NCBI GenBank assembly: GCA_004431415.1
Contig: QPMI01000687.1
Coordinates: 1 to 64,000 of the forward strand
Source: Cyanophora paradoxa
Lineage: Eukaryota; Glaucocystophyceae; Cyanophorales; Cyanophoraceae
Direction of reading: 5' to 3'
Length of the DNA stretch: 64,000 bases
The number at the start of each line of letters is the position of its first letter. The stretch's first letter is position 1. Position numbers and translations under genes: made by a program. Of this stretch, positions 10,891 through 22,038 are shown piece after piece. Below the pieces are notes generated by a model, which saw only the letters and a program-made list of their open reading frames with translations, ran no database searches and was not told the origin of the DNA.

Positions 10891-12476
10891 CTAGTCGCGC
10901 CAGGTGCCGGCGAAGACCTCGGCGGCCGGCCCCGTCTTGTACACGCAGTTGTCCCCCTCGTCCCACTCGAGCTCGAGGTCGCCGCCGAGCAGGGTGATCC
11001 CCACGGAGCGCTCCGTGCGGCCCGTGAGGACGCCGGCCACGCACACCGCCGACGCCCCCGTCCCGCACGCCAGCGTCTCCCCCGAGCCCCGCTCCCACGT
11101 CCGCTGGATCAGCTTCGTGGGGCTCACCACCTGCGCCCCCGGCGGCTCGGGCGGGGCGGGGGGCCGGGGGCGGGGGGCGGGGCCGGGGGCGCGCCTGGAC
11201 GAACTCGACGTTGACGCGGTTGGGGAAGAGCGCGTGGTTCTCGATCTTGGGGCCCACCTGCGCCCCCGCCCCTCAGCGCCCCGCCCGGCGCGCCCGAGGC
11301 GGCGGGGCGGGGGGGCGGACGGTGGTGACGGGGAAGTTGGCGGCGTCGTCGACGAAGATGATGCAGTGCGGGTTCCCCATGCTCACCGCCGTGTACCTGC
11401 CGGCCACGCTCGCCCCGCCCCCGCCCGCCCGCCCCGCCCCGCCCCGCGCACCGGTACTCGACGCCGTCGATGACGAGCGGCTGGTCGACCATGCGCGCGC
11501 TCGCGTCTTCCCCGTCGCCGACTGCGCGCACGTCAGGCGGCGCGGGGGCGGGGCGATGCGCGGGGGGCGGGGGGGCGGACCGGACATGGGGATGCGGGCG
11601 CGCTCGAGGATGGGCTCCCCCATCTTCACGCGGATCGCCGCCGCCTTCGTCGCGTCCCCCGCCTCCGGCGTCACCGTCACCGTGAGGATCCCCGCCCTGC
11701 CCGCCCCCGCCCCCGTGAGGCGCCCCGGAGGGGGCCGGCGGGGGCGGCGGCCCCGGAGGGCGGACCCGGTCTCGATGGGGAAGACGAGGTCGGTCTCCAT
11801 GCGGCGGTCGAAGAGGAACTTCGCCACGCACCGCAGCCCGTTCCCGCACATCTCCGAGATGCTGCGCCCCCGCCCTCGGCGAGACGGCGGGGGGGCGGGG
11901 GGGGGTGGGGGCGGGGCGGGGCTCGGGGCGCGCCTCCCGTCGGCGTTGTGCATCTGCATGCGGTACTTGGCGCCGGGCTTGGTCGCCTTCTTGATGAAGA
12001 TCACGCCGTCCCCGCCGATCCCCTGCGCCCCGCCTCAGCCGGCCCCCCGCAGCGGCCCCGCGTCGCGAGCGCGTGCCTTGTTGCGGTTGCTCATGACGAT
12101 GGCCATCTGCTTCTCGACGTCCATGCCGGGCTCGCTCTTTGTCGCGTCGATGTAGACGTAGTCGTTGCCGATCCCGTGCATCTTCACGAACTCGACCTCG
12201 CCGAACGCTGCGCGCGCCTCGGCCGACGCTCCCGCGAGCGGGCAGCCACGCAGCCCACGCACTCGTCTTGGCCGACATCATGACCACGCGGCATCCCCAC
12301 CGCTGCGCCGCGCGGGCCTCGAACCGCCGCGCCCGATCGAATCTCGACGCCTGGCTGGCGCCCTCGAAGGCGTTCCGCCGCGCGACGAACGCGCCCTTCT
12401 TGCTCTCGCGCAGGGCGGAGGCGGGCCTCGCGCCCTGGACGGCCGCCTCATGGCCGACGCCGCGGCCGACGAACAC
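10891..12476 (-). CDS. dapF: Diaminopimelate epimerase, probably plastid-targeted
   Basis: DapF converts LL- to meso-diaminopimelate, the penultimate step of lysine synthesis by the diaminopimelate route. The exons encode the N-terminal block [13 protein letters not shown], the first catalytic-Cys block EMCGNGLRC (about 11850) and the second catalytic-Cys block [13 protein letters not shown] (about 11060). Both active-site cysteines are therefore present and the two-lobe fold is complete to the stop at 10891. Two of its introns are GC-AG and fixed by the reading frame: 12023-12076 and 11862-11933. An in-frame ATG at 12476 adds about 70 Ser/Arg/Ala-rich residues before the enzyme, a plausible transit peptide; a GT-AG intron then joins MSAKT to the FGEVEF segment. 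Introns rule out a bacterial contaminant. It is divergent from UFD1. Confidence 0.93.
11862..11933 (-). other. GC-AG intron in dapF
   Basis: Read on the minus strand, the exon ends GGGAG and the intron begins GCGCGCCCCG and ends GGGGGCGCAG. Removing these 72 bp joins the Asn-Ala-Asp-Gly and Ser-Ile-Ser-Glu-Met segments exactly as the DapF family requires; no GT donor gives that frame. Confidence 0.85.
12023..12076 (-). other. GC-AG intron in dapF
   Basis: On the minus strand the intron reads AAG/GCACGC at the donor, has GGCTGAGG near the end and finishes GGGGCGCAG. Removing 54 bp joins SNRNK to GIGGDG, the conserved DapF loop. Confidence 0.85.
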
Positions 12477-12797
12477 GGGGATAGCTGCCGGCGAGGAATC
12501 AGCGGGATGGCAACGCGAGACACCGGAGTGAGCGAACCGAACGCCATCTCAGCTGCGGGCCGCGGTATTCCTTCCACAGTACCGTGTCAGTGAGGCCAGG
12601 CCGGGTACAGAACTAATTGAGGTCAGAAGAGCCCACTCTCACAGCGCTCATTTGTCGGCCTCGCACCTCAGCGGCCCGTACGGCGCGGGCTTGTCTTCAG
12701 CGTGCTGCCTCGCAGCCTGCCCTCTCTGGAAGGTTCCACACCGTCACTCGCTTCATCCGCACCGGCCATCGGCGCCCATCGACGTACACATTGAAAG
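12477..12797. promoter_or_regulatory. Divergent intergenic region, dapF / UFD1
   Basis: About 320 bp between the proposed start codons of two divergently transcribed genes. It must hold both promoters or 5' leaders; no TATA box or known motif was recognised. Confidence 0.4.
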
Positions 12798-14489
12798 ATG
12801 GTGCGAGCTGCCACTGAATGAATCATAGCCTGCACAAGGCGTGCACGCTGTGGCGCCCGTCGTGGCACGTTTGAGGCGCGCTCATTTGTGAGCCCGCGCA
12901 CGCAGTTCGGGGGTATCTTCGGCGGCGGCGGGAACCCGTTCGGAGGGCCGATGGGAGGCTACGGTGGCGGCTACGCGGCTGGCGGCGTGTTCTCCCACCA
13001 GTACCGCGTCTACCCTGTCGTTATGATCGACAAGCCGCAGTGCGTCATTGCTGCCGCGCAACTCTGCCGGCCTCGAGCTGACTGCCGCACGTCGCCTGGC
13101 AGCCTTGAGAACGGAGACAAGAGTGCGCGCTTCGGGAGCTGGTCGACCACTTAGCTGACCCGCTGCTGACCCATCCTCGCGCTCGCAGTCATCATGCCGC
13201 CGTCGGCGCTGGACATGCTGGGTGCGGGGGCCGCGCGAGGCGGGCGCGGGGGCGTGCGCTGACGGGCGGGGCGCAGCGCACCTGCACATCAGCTACCCGA
13301 TGCTTTTCGAGCTGACGAACCCGAAGCAGCCCGGGCGGAAGACGCACAGCGGCGTGCTCGAATTCGTCGCCGACGAGGGCGTCGTCTACCTCCCCTACTG
13401 GGTGCGCCCGGGCTACGACCGCGCGGGCCGGGGCGGCAAGGCGGTTGACGGGCGGGACAGATGATGCAGAACCTGCTGCTGGAGGAGGGGGCGATCATCA
13501 ACATCAAGAGCGCGACGCTGCCGAAGGGCACCTTCGTGAAGTTCCAGCCCCAGACCAAGGACTTCCTCGACATCGCCAACCCCAAGGCGGTGTACGCGCG
13601 CCCCGGCCCGCCCCGGCGCGGCGGCGGCGGGGCGTGGGTGCGAGCGGTGCGCAGGCTGGAGACGACGCTGCGGCACTTCTCGGCGCTGACGAAGGGGGAC
13701 ACGGTGCGCCTGAACTACAACAACAAGGTCTTCAACCTCGACGTCCTCGAGACGAAGCCCCGCGACGCCATCTCCCTCATCGAGACCGACATCATCGTCC
13801 GCCGCCCCGCCCCGCCCTGCCCCGCCCGCCCGCCCGCCCGACACCGGCCGGCCAGGTCGACTTCGCGCCGCCCCTCGACTACGTCGAGCCGCCCCGCCCC
13901 GCGCCGGCCCCCGCCGCCTCGACCTCCCCGCCCCCGCCGGCGGCCTCATCTTCGGCTCCTCCGCACCCTCCCCAGCCGCCGCTGCCGCCGCCGCCCGTGC
14001 GCCCCGCCCGCCCGCCCTCGGGCCCCGGCGGGCGGGATGCGACGGGCGGGGGCCTGGCGCGCAGGGGCGGCGAAGGCGGCGAAGAAGGAGGAGTCGGAGG
14101 AGGAGGAGGAGGAGAAGCCCAAGTTCGTCCCCTTCTCCGGCAGGTGCCCCCGCCCCGCCCCGCCCCGCCCCGCCTGCCCTCCCCCCTCGCCTGAGGCCTG
14201 CGCAGCGGGCAGCGTCTGGACGGGAAGCCGCCGCGGGGCCCTCGGCGCCGGCCAAGTCGTCCTCGCCGGCGGCCCGGCGGCGGCGGCCACGCCGGTGGCC
14301 TCGGGGAGCGGCGCGGCGGCCGCGGCCGCGCTGCAGCGGGCGGCGAGCTTCGGGCAGCGCTCCACGACGCCGCACCTGAGCTTCAAGAAGAGCAAGGACG
14401 ACGATTCGGGCGAGGAGGACGAGGAGGACGAGGGATCCAAGCCCAAGTTCAAGCCCTTCGCAGGCAAGGGCTACTCCCTCAAGGGCTAG
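12798..14489 (+). CDS. UFD1: UFD1, cofactor of the CDC48/p97 segregase
   Basis: UFD1 with NPL4 recruits ubiquitylated substrates to CDC48/p97 in ER-associated and other degradation. A Gly/Phe-rich start (12906 on) leads into the double-psi barrel: [10 protein letters not shown] (about 13195-13220), [12 protein letters not shown], then [28 protein letters not shown] and [11 protein letters not shown]-type blocks to about 13590, and [14 protein letters not shown] near 13750-13790. The C-terminal tail has two SHP-type p97-binding boxes: FVPFSGSGQRL, created by splicing across about 14142-14206, and [11 protein letters not shown] just before the stop. The first exon appears to be only the ATG at 12798-12800: a GT-AG intron (12801-12905) follows at once and joins it to TTC GGG. 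Length and order match animal and plant UFD1. Confidence 0.93.
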
Positions 14490-15093
14490 GCGCCCCCTTG
14501 AGCCCCCGCCCGATCTCCGAATGTTGTACAGTAGAAGTCCTTGCCATCCCGGCGCAGCGTGCCCGCGACCCGGCTGCAGCAACTGTCCCGCGCAGCCAAA
14601 TCACGGTTGCAGCTCAAAGCTGCATCAGATTGGCCGGGCGTGGGTTGGACGGGGCTGGACTTCAGGCTTAATTATAAGCTTCGAATTCGATTTGCACTCT
14701 CGGTTAAGGTCACTGAGTCAGATCGTGAGCATGGTATGATCATGAGCAAGCACGCCGAGGCTCTCGGGGCTTTACCCTTCGCGAGGACGCAGGGGTCCGA
14801 GGACTAGAGCACACAGACGGAGAAGGTCGTGCCTGAAATCCATGTAAAACTGAAATTTGCAATCTCGGCATACATCGTGATCATGGTATGAGCAAGCACG
14901 CCGAGGCTCTCGGGGCCCCATCGGACGCAGGGGACCGAGGACTGGAGCACACAGAGGGAGTGGGTCTGGCCTGAAAACTGATATCATATCAATCGATCAA
15001 TTAGTCCAGCCTAGTCGAGCTCGTATCTTGGATAGGGAGGGAAGGAAACGTCCTCGGCGGGTTGGGAGAATGGGAGCGCTACGATCTGCCGTT
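14490..15093. other. Intergenic region with imperfect direct repeat
   Basis: No coding region recognised between the ends of UFD1 and the small minus-strand gene. It is AT-richer than the flanking genes and is occupied largely by the roughly 100-bp direct repeat listed separately. Confidence 0.5.
14725..14975. repeat. Imperfect direct repeat, two copies of about 100 bp
   Basis: Both copies contain GAGCAAGCACGCCGAGGCTC, then GGACGCAGGGG, CGAGGACT and GAGCACACAGA in the same order (about 14728-14825 and 14878-14970), separated by about 150 bp start to start. Confidence 0.85.
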
Positions 15094-15600
15094 CTACGTG
15101 TCCGCGTCGAAGATGAGCTGCTTTGGGGGCCGCAGAGGCGCCGGATCGGCGAGGAGCCGACTCCCTGCACTCCGCATGCTGGGCATCGAGGGTCACAACG
15201 TGCCAGGAGATGCATAATTCGACGCACTCCACGCACCAGCTCTTGCATCTTGCAAAGCGCGGCGAGCGGACGGGATCGTCGCGATCGGACCCGCCTCCAA
15301 AGCCGCGAAGCGCTCCAGGGGTCGCCGGCGACGCGCTGCGCGGTCAGCACGATGGGAGGGAATCGGCGCGCGCGCTTTTTCTTTGTTTGGAAAGAGGGAG
15401 TCGGCCGGAGCAGTAACCCCCGTTGTGTTTCACGGGCGCAGAGCGCCAGCGAGCACACATGACTCTGATTCTCATGAGCAGCTCGAATCGAGGCCACGGA
15501 GGGGCTCTTCGCCACGGGCAAGCCCGCGAGCGCGTCTTCGCCCTGCAGCTCGAAACGAGGGTCCGCCCGCCTGGGGTCGGCACTTTCTGCCCTGGGATGC
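15094..15600 (-). CDS. Small unknown gene, 3' part resolved
   Basis: I do not recognise the family. Three minus-strand exons give one continuous protein-like reading: an exon at about 15590-15472 (contains ELQGEDALAGLPVAKS), one at about 15350-15245 (PLERFAALEAGP, SARRALQDARAG) and a last exon ending LRPPKQLIFDADT at a TAG at 15094-15096. Joins use GT-AG sites (about 15472/15351 and 15244/15180) and keep the frame. The 5' end is not resolved and may reach further towards the HOOK gene start at 15750. The reading rests on composition and splice consistency only. Confidence 0.4.
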
Positions 15601-15749
15601 GGGGAATTTCCCTACGGCGCCTGAAACCTCGCAGAGCGGGTTTCCGTGTGTGCAGCCGCATGCGTGTGCTTGCTCCGACCGACTGAGGCTCGTACCCAGA
15701 CCCGACCGACCTGACCCCCCCCTCCGTCGGCACCCGACCCGCCGCGAGG

Positions 15750-18700
15750 ATGGACGACGATAGCGCGATAGTCCGATGGGTGCGCTGGGGCATCCCGTGC
15801 AGGGCGAGCGCCGCTGAGCGGGGCCGCAGGTGGGCACGTTCGACGGGCTCTCGCGGCCGTGCGTGCAGCTGCAAGATCTCTCTGATGGCCAGCTCTTCTC
15901 GGAGATGCTGTTCCAGATGTGCGCCACGCGGCGACGCCGAGCGGTTTCGAACGAGCGCTGACTAGCGTGGCCGGCGCAGCTCGCCGCAGCATTTCCCGGC
16001 GCCGCAGGGCCCGCTTTCGGACCCTCGCAAGCAGCTGCATCTGGTCACTGAGCTCGCTCACGCGCTCCAGGCATACTACCGAGACGTGCGCCGACCCTCC
16101 GAACCTGCGGCGCCGCCCGCGCCTCGATGCAACTGGCCGCCGCCATTGTATACGCTCAGCGTGCTCACGTGGCGTGCATCAGGTGCTCGGCGTCCCCGTG
16201 AACCTGGAGAACATCGACCTGCCGCAGGCGGTCAAGGGGGACGCTGCGGAGATCTTGAAGCTAGCGGAGCTGACGCTCGGATGCGCGGTGCAGTGCGAGA
16301 ACAAGGCGCAGGTGAGCATCTGCTCGCGCGGCAACGGCCGCCAGCGCTCGGCGAGCCAGCAGCGCCTCACCCCCGCTCAGTACGTCACGGCGATGATGAG
16401 CCAGGACTCGGAGACGCAGGCGCAGCTCATGATCATGATCGAGGGCATCATCAACGGAACGTCGGCCGTGCTGGCTCCCTCTTCCCCGAGCAAGCCGCGC
16501 GCCAGGTCGACGCGGCGCTGCGCTCCGCGTGCGCTGCGCGTCACTCGTGCCGCAGCGAGGCCGTGGGCGAGGGCGCGGGGCGCTCGGCGGCGGACATCGC
16601 GGAGCTGGAGCGGCTGCGGGTCGAGAACACGCGCCTGCTCAACGAGCTGGAGGCGATCCGCGCCGACCACGTGCGCCGCCAGCTGCGCGGGCCGCCGGCG
16701 GGGCGCTGAGCGGCGGCGGCAGCAATCGACGATGGAGGAGCACAAGCAGGCGCTGGCGAAGGTGGCGGAGGAGCGGGCGGAGTGGAACAAGCTGCTCGCC
16801 AACCAGAAGGCCGAGATCGACCGCATCAAGAAGTCCTGGTGCGGGGCGCGGCGGCGCTCCTTTTTCCTCCTTTGCCGACGGGCAGGGCAGCGCGATGGCG
16901 GAGTCGCAGAGCCAGGAGTACCGGACGGAGGCGGCGGAGAAGGACCGCCAGATCGCCGACCTGAAGCAGAAGGCGCGCCCCGCGGCTCCGGCGCCGGGGC
17001 GCGCTGGCGCTGAGCGGGTGCAGGCGGGGGAGCTGGGGCGGGCGGAGAAGGAGCGGCGGGCGCTGCAGGACGAGCTGGACGTGACGAAGGCGAAGCTGGC
17101 GCAGGCGGGGCGCGACGAGGCCGCCCTCGAGAAGTACAAGAAGCTCGCCCAGGGCGCCGCCGACCTCAAGAAGCAGCTCAAGGCCCGCCCCGCCCGCCCC
17201 GCCCGCCCCTTCCCCGCGGGGCGAGCGGGGCGCGGGGGCGCAGACGACGGAGGAGCAGCTGAACGGGTACATCGAGAAGAACCTGGACCAGGAGGAGCAG
17301 CTGAAGAAGATCGGGGCGCTGAAGGGGCAGGTGGAGAGCTACAAGCAGCAGGTGGTGGCGGCCGAGGAGCGGGCGGCGGAGCTGCAGGTGGCGCTCCAGA
17401 AGAAGGAGTTCGAGGCGGGGCGGCTGCAGGAGGCGCTCAAGGCGGCGACGGGCGAGCGCGCGGCCGCGCAGGGCGAGCTCGAGGGCCTCCGCGCCCGCCT
17501 CGCCTCCCTCCAGGCCGCCCCCGCCGGCCCGCCCCCGGCCCCCGCCCCCCCCGCCCCCGCGCCCCGCTGACGAGCCCCGCAGCCGGCGAGGGGGGCGGGC
17601 TGGAGGAGGGCCTGCTGGGGGGCATGAGCGTGGAGACGCGGGAGAAGATGGCGCGGCTGGAGCGGGAGGTGGCGGCCTTGCGGGGGGCGGGCCCCGAGGC
17701 CGAGAAGCTCGCCCTCCTCGAGAGCCAGCTCGACGACGCCCTCCGCCTCAAGGCCCCCGCCCCCGCCCCGCCCCGCCCCCCGCGAGGCCCCGCTGAGGGG
17801 CGCGCGCAGGGGAAGTTCGAGCAGGAGCACCTGCGCGCGAGCGGGCGGCTGCTGCAGCTCGAGGCCGACGTGGCGGACCTGCAGCAGAAGCTCGCCCGCG
17901 CCGAGGCCGAGCTCGCCTCCCGCCCCTCGTCCGCACCCCCCGCCCCGCCCCGGCCCGCCCCGGGCGCTGAGCCGGCGCAGGGAGGCGGCGGCGGCGTCGC
18001 GGGCGCTGGAGGCGGAGAAGGGGCGGGTGGCGGAGCTGGAGCGGGCGCTGGAGGAAGCGCGGGGGGAGCTGCAGCGCGCCTCCTCGGCGGCGCACGGGGC
18101 GAGCAAGGAGGCGGCGGAGCGGCTGCAGGCGGAGGGCGAGAAGCTGGCGGCGAGCGTGGAGAAACTGACGGAGGAGGTGGAGCGGGAGCGGGAGGAGAAG
18201 GAGCGGGCACGGGAGGAGGCGCGGCGGCACATGGAGGAGGTCGCCCGCGCCCTCCGCGACAAGGACGAGGTCCGCGAGCAGTACATGAAGCTCCGCGAGC
18301 AGGCCCGCCCCGCCACCCCGCGCCCCGCCCCGCCCCCGACCCCGACGCACGCTGACGCGGGGCGCAGATCCACGTGCAGGACAGGACTGTCGCGTGCGCG
18401 GGGCGGGGGCGGGCGGGGTGGCGGGGCGGCCTCTGAGGGGGTGGGGCGGGGCGCGGGGCGCAGGGAGCAGGAGTCGGCGCTCTCGTACAAGACGGCGGAG
18501 CTGCGGCGGCTCGGGGAGGAGAACGTCTCGCTCACGGCGATCGCCAAGGCGGGGCAGGAGCAGCTCGCCGGCCTGCAGGAGCAGCTCGCCAAGGCGGAGA
18601 AGCGCGTCTACGAGGCGCAGCTGGGGCGGGAGCAGGCGGAGTCGCGGGCGCGGGAGGGGACGCGGGCGCTGGAGGAGAAGCTGGTGAAGTCGGGGCACGA

Positions 18701-19264
18701 GATCGCGAACCTGATGGCGGACAAGTCGCGCCTCGAGGCGTACATGAAGCAGGCGAAGCAGGTGATCGCCAAGCAGCAGGAGGACTGGAAGGCCCGCCAG
18801 AAGGAGGCCCGCGGCCGCGAGCTCGAGGCCCGCCCCCCGCCCGCCCCTCCCCGGCCCCGCCCCCCGCCCCTGAGGCGGGGCGGGGGCGCAGCGGTACGAG
18901 GGGCAGGTGGAGGGCCTGCGGGAGCAGCTCCGCGAGAAGGAGGCCGCCCTCGAGCAGCTCAAGGCCCGTCCCCGCTCGCCCGCCCGCCCGGGGCGCGGGG
19001 CGAGACGGGGCGGGGCGGGGCGCAGCGGACGCGGGAGGAGGAGCGGGCGGCGATCAAGCGGGAGAACAAGCTCGTGATGACCGCCTTCTACGAGATGGGC
19101 TTCGACCTTATGAAGGCACGCCCCCCTCGCCCGCGCCGCGCCCTGCCGGCGGGGCCCTCTGAGTGGGCGGGGCGGGAGCGCAGATGCGGGCGATGCCGCA
19201 GATGTTCAGGCAGGTCGCCACCTCGCCCCTCGGCCGCCTCCGCCAGCACGTCACCGGCAGCTAG
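15750..19264 (+). CDS. HOOK-domain coiled-coil protein, dynein-adaptor family
   Basis: The N-terminal HOOK domain is assembled from several exons: MDDDSAIVRW, then GLSRPCVQLQDLSDG, ALQAYYRDVLGVPVNL (about 16050-16210) and LAELTLGCAVQCENKAQ, then QYVTAMMSQDSETQ (about 16380). This is the module by which HOOK and CCDC88 proteins bind dynein light intermediate chain. Everything after about 16500 is heptad-rich coiled coil (Glu, Lys, Leu, Ala, Gln) to the C-terminal TSPLGRLRQHVTGS and a TAG at 19262-19264. Cargo cannot be deduced. Six consecutive introns in the coiled coil are GC-AG: 17183-17243, 17753-17809, 18303-18367, 18828-18891, 18964-19025 and 19116-19183, each 57-68 bp. A cargo or membrane linkage role is expected from the family. 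Confidence 0.85.
17183..17243 (+). other. GC-AG intron in HOOK gene
   Basis: 61 bp, CTCAAG/GCCCGCCCCG...GGGGGCGCAG/ACGACG. Splicing keeps the coiled-coil frame; reading through places a run of Pro/Arg/Ala in a heptad region. Confidence 0.8.
18303..18367 (+). other. GC-AG intron in HOOK gene
   Basis: 65 bp, GAGCAG/GCCCGCCCCG...GCTGACGCGGGGCGCAG/ATCCAC. Shows the typical branch-point-like CTGAC 13-17 bases before the acceptor. Confidence 0.8.
19116..19183 (+). other. GC-AG intron in HOOK gene
   Basis: 68 bp, ATGAAG/GCACGCCCCC...CTCTGAGTGG...GGGAGCGCAG/ATGCGG, just before the last exon. Confidence 0.8.
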
Positions 19265-19874
19265 CCTCCCCGCACCCCCACCCCGCCCCCTCGCCCCAAC
19301 CCCATCCCTGTCGACATCCCCCTATATCTATCTTGATCTACCCGTCGATCCCGAGTTACATGTCATTCGCCATTCTACGCGGCCCGGGCCCGCTCTTAGC
19401 GTCGTTCGCGATGACCGCGAGCATTGCTTTGCAAAGCGCGCCATTTCTTCCGCATGCGCAGTTCAGTGCGTGGCAGGAGCGCGCGGGGGGCGCCGGTTTG
19501 GGCGCTTAGCGGTCAAGCCTGGCAGATCAGGCGCCAGCTCCGCGCGCTCCCCGCGGCCGCCGGCCCGGCCAGCCGCCCGCACCGATCAAGCATGGCGCAC
19601 TCGCCATCGGCGGCAGCCGTCGAGATGAGATCGATCGGAGGCAACGCTCCCCCTGCTCGCCAGCCGCGCGCGTTGGGCGGTAGACCTGACGGTGCGGATG
19701 GGGGGAGCCTCGGAGAGGGGGAAGTTAGCTCGGAGGGAGCAGATGTGGGTAGGGTACGCTGGGCGAACCTGGATCATCTCCTCCCGCGGGGGTGGAGGAG
19801 GGCGCGGGGGCGGGCCTGGCCCCCGGTGCCGAGCGGGCAGGGGGGCGGGGCAGGGGCCCTCGCCCCGGGGGCGC
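19265..19874. other. Convergent intergenic region
   Basis: Lies between the 3' ends of the HOOK gene (+) and the EamA transporter (-). No coding sequence is recognised; the open frames here have neither family similarity nor splice support. Confidence 0.45.
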
Positions 19875-20185
19875 CTAGGCGGAGTGGGAGGGGCGGGAGG
19901 GGTCGGCGGCGGGGCGGGCGGCGCGGGCGAGCTCGGCGGCGTCGCGGGCGGCGAGGGCGCGCGCCGCCGCCTCGGCGCGCTCGCGGCGCCGCGTGGCGAC
20001 GATCACCCACAGCGTGCTCCCCACCAGCACCGGCGCCCCGCACCACGTCTGCCGCACCCTCACGGGCCGCCCGCGCAGCCGGCAGGCGGCCATCGCACCC
20101 AGAAGCCAGGGGCGGCGGACTGCCGCAGGGCGAAGCCGATGAGGGTGCCTGCGGCGCGGGAGGTCGGGGGGCCCGAGGAGGGAGA

Positions 20186-20216
<31 letters not shown>

Positions 20217-21567
20217 TCGGGGACCTATGAAGGGCTCCAGCGTGAGCCCGACTGCCGGAGGCGTGAGAGGGGGCAGGGGGCGGGGGCAGGGGAGGGCGGG
20301 GGGCACCGGAGACGACGAGCGGGGGCACGTACTTGAGGGCGGCGTTGAGGCCCTGGTGCCCCACGAAGCCCGGGCCCAGCGCCAGGTAGAGCACCGGCGC
20401 CCAGTGCCGCCCCGACACGTACCTGCCCCGCAACGCCGCTCGCCACCGAGGCAGCGGCGGCGGCGGAGGAGGAGGAGGAGGACCGGAGGGGGCGGGCGCA
20501 CCCGACAATGTCGCGCGGGGAGGCGCCGTCGACGGCGAGCGCGGTGCCGGCGAGAAGCAGCGCAGAGGTGGCCGTCACAGGAAACGCGTACATGAACAAC
20601 GGCGTCCAACTTTGCGAATGCATGAGTATACCAAGAAGTTACAAAAGTTGTTCCACTAAACCATGCACCTCCTCAGGTGCCGGCCCGCCGCCATGTAGCT
20701 GAGCCCCGCGTGAGGGCGCGCGGGAGGCGGGGGCCGAGGTGAGAGGACCCGACGACGGCGATGGCGCCGGCGAAGGCGAGGAGGTCGCCGGGGAGGGTGA
20801 CGCGGCGCAGGTGGTCGGCCGGGTCCGCCGCGCTCTCGTCCAGCAGCATCACCACCGCCCCCGCAAAGCCGAGCAGGGATCCCAGGACCTCCCCCGCCGA
20901 GACCCGCCGCCGCAGCACCAGCAGGCCCGTCACGATGATGATCGGGTCTGCGCGCCCTCAGGGGCGGGGCCGGATCCGCCGGACGGCGGGGGGCGGACGC
21001 GTCGTGACGAGTAGAAGACTGTGCGTCAGAGTGGTGGAGTTCAGACTCGCAATCCAGCAGCCAAAGTGGAGCGCAAGCGCCGCCCCCGACGCCAACAGCA
21101 CCCGCCACGTGCTCCACGCCCAGTACTGCGCGGCGTTGGACGCCGAGGGGTCTTCACAAAGCTCGGGCGATGACGGCGGGCGCGCACGTGCGCACCCGCT
21201 CGCGAATGTCGGCCGGCGCCGTGCGAATGTCGCGGACGAAAAAAGGGAAGAGAACCAAGGAGCTGGCCTGCAATCTCCAGCTCGCCCGCGTGATGGCAGG
21301 CGCATCGATGCCGCGTAACACCGCGCCGGCGCTCGAGGCCGTGATGATGGCAGCTGCGAGGACGACCCAGCACCAGATTGGCACGTGCGCCTCCGATCCC
21401 GCGCGCTTCTCGTCGATGTCGATGTCTTCGAGCTGCGCATCTTCGAGCTGCGCCTCTGCGCGCTGCGCGAGCTCGTCGCCGGCGCCGTCCCCGAGCTCGG
21501 CGTCGCCGTCCGCGTCGAGGCGGCTGTAGTTGCTCGCTGCCGGGGTAGACGTGCGTGCGGCCGTCAT
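19875..21567 (-). CDS. EamA/DMT-family membrane transporter
   Basis: Drug/metabolite-transporter superfamily protein. An acidic Asp/Glu/Ala-rich N-terminal tail (ATG at 21567) precedes the first membrane helix (WCWVVLAAAIITASSAGAV, about 21380). Then come the RASWRLQASSLVLFPFF helix, LLASGAALALHFGCWIASL (about 21080), the DMT signature THSLLLVTTHP completed by a GT-AG splice near 21000-20950, GSLLGFAGAVVMLL, MYAFPVTATSALLLAG (about 20590) and the second-repeat block GHQGLNAALKYVPPL with EPFIGTLIGFAL (about 20370-20140). The stop is at 19875. An intron between EPFIG and TLIGF holds the G29 run. The fold implies about ten membrane helices in two EamA repeats; the substrate cannot be inferred. 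Confidence 0.85.
20187..20215. repeat. Homopolymer run of 29 G
   Basis: Uninterrupted G29 on + (C29 in the sense of the EamA gene), inside an intron. Confidence 0.95.
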
Positions 21568-22038
21568 CGCAACCGGCCGTGGCGTAGTTCAATGTAGCGC
21601 GGCCCGCGTGCGTTGGGTTGGCCGGTTGAGGCGCGTACCCCCCGTCCGCGTACCCCCCGTAAAGCGCAGTGGTGCCGCAGTGCCCAATGTGAGTGCTGCT
21701 CGCCGAAGAGACGCCGTTGCCGCAGTGCAGCGGGCGCTGCAGGCTGCTCATCGGCAGCTATAGGGCGAGCGCTGCGCGCCTACCCCCCGCCCCATCTCGG
21801 GGGGTACAATTCGCGTCGCTTCAGTTCTCAGTTCTTCATGCCATGCCATGATGATGATCAGTCTCGCGCGCGCACCGCGGATCCCACTTCGCGCATGCGC
21901 GATAACTGTGAACTGAGAACTGAGATATCGCAGCTAGCTCGAGCTCTGGCGTAGTCCTCAGCCAATCCGCCCGCAGCTGTGTAATGCGCAACCCCTCTCA
22001 TTCCGTTCCCACTCAGTCATGCCTACGCTGCAGCCACA
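21568..22038. other. Intergenic region 5' of EamA gene
   Basis: Between two minus-strand genes. It holds the EamA promoter or leader and the 3' flank of the unknown coiled-coil gene. An inverted pair GAACTGAGA/TCTCAGTTC occurs near 21821-21930. No other signal recognised. Confidence 0.4.

Noticed and set aside
10891-12476. Bacterial origin of dapF (contaminating contig)
   Set aside because: The gene is split by the same GC-AG and GT-AG introns as its eukaryotic neighbours.
18379-18461. GA-AG intron in the HOOK gene (donor CAG/GACTGT)
   Set aside because: A GT donor a few bases downstream (TCGC/GTGCGC) also keeps the frame, so no GA donor needs to be invoked.
21126-21162. 37-bp GC-AG intron in the EamA gene
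   Set aside because: The frame supports it, but it is much shorter than all other introns, so it was not used as proof of GC donors.
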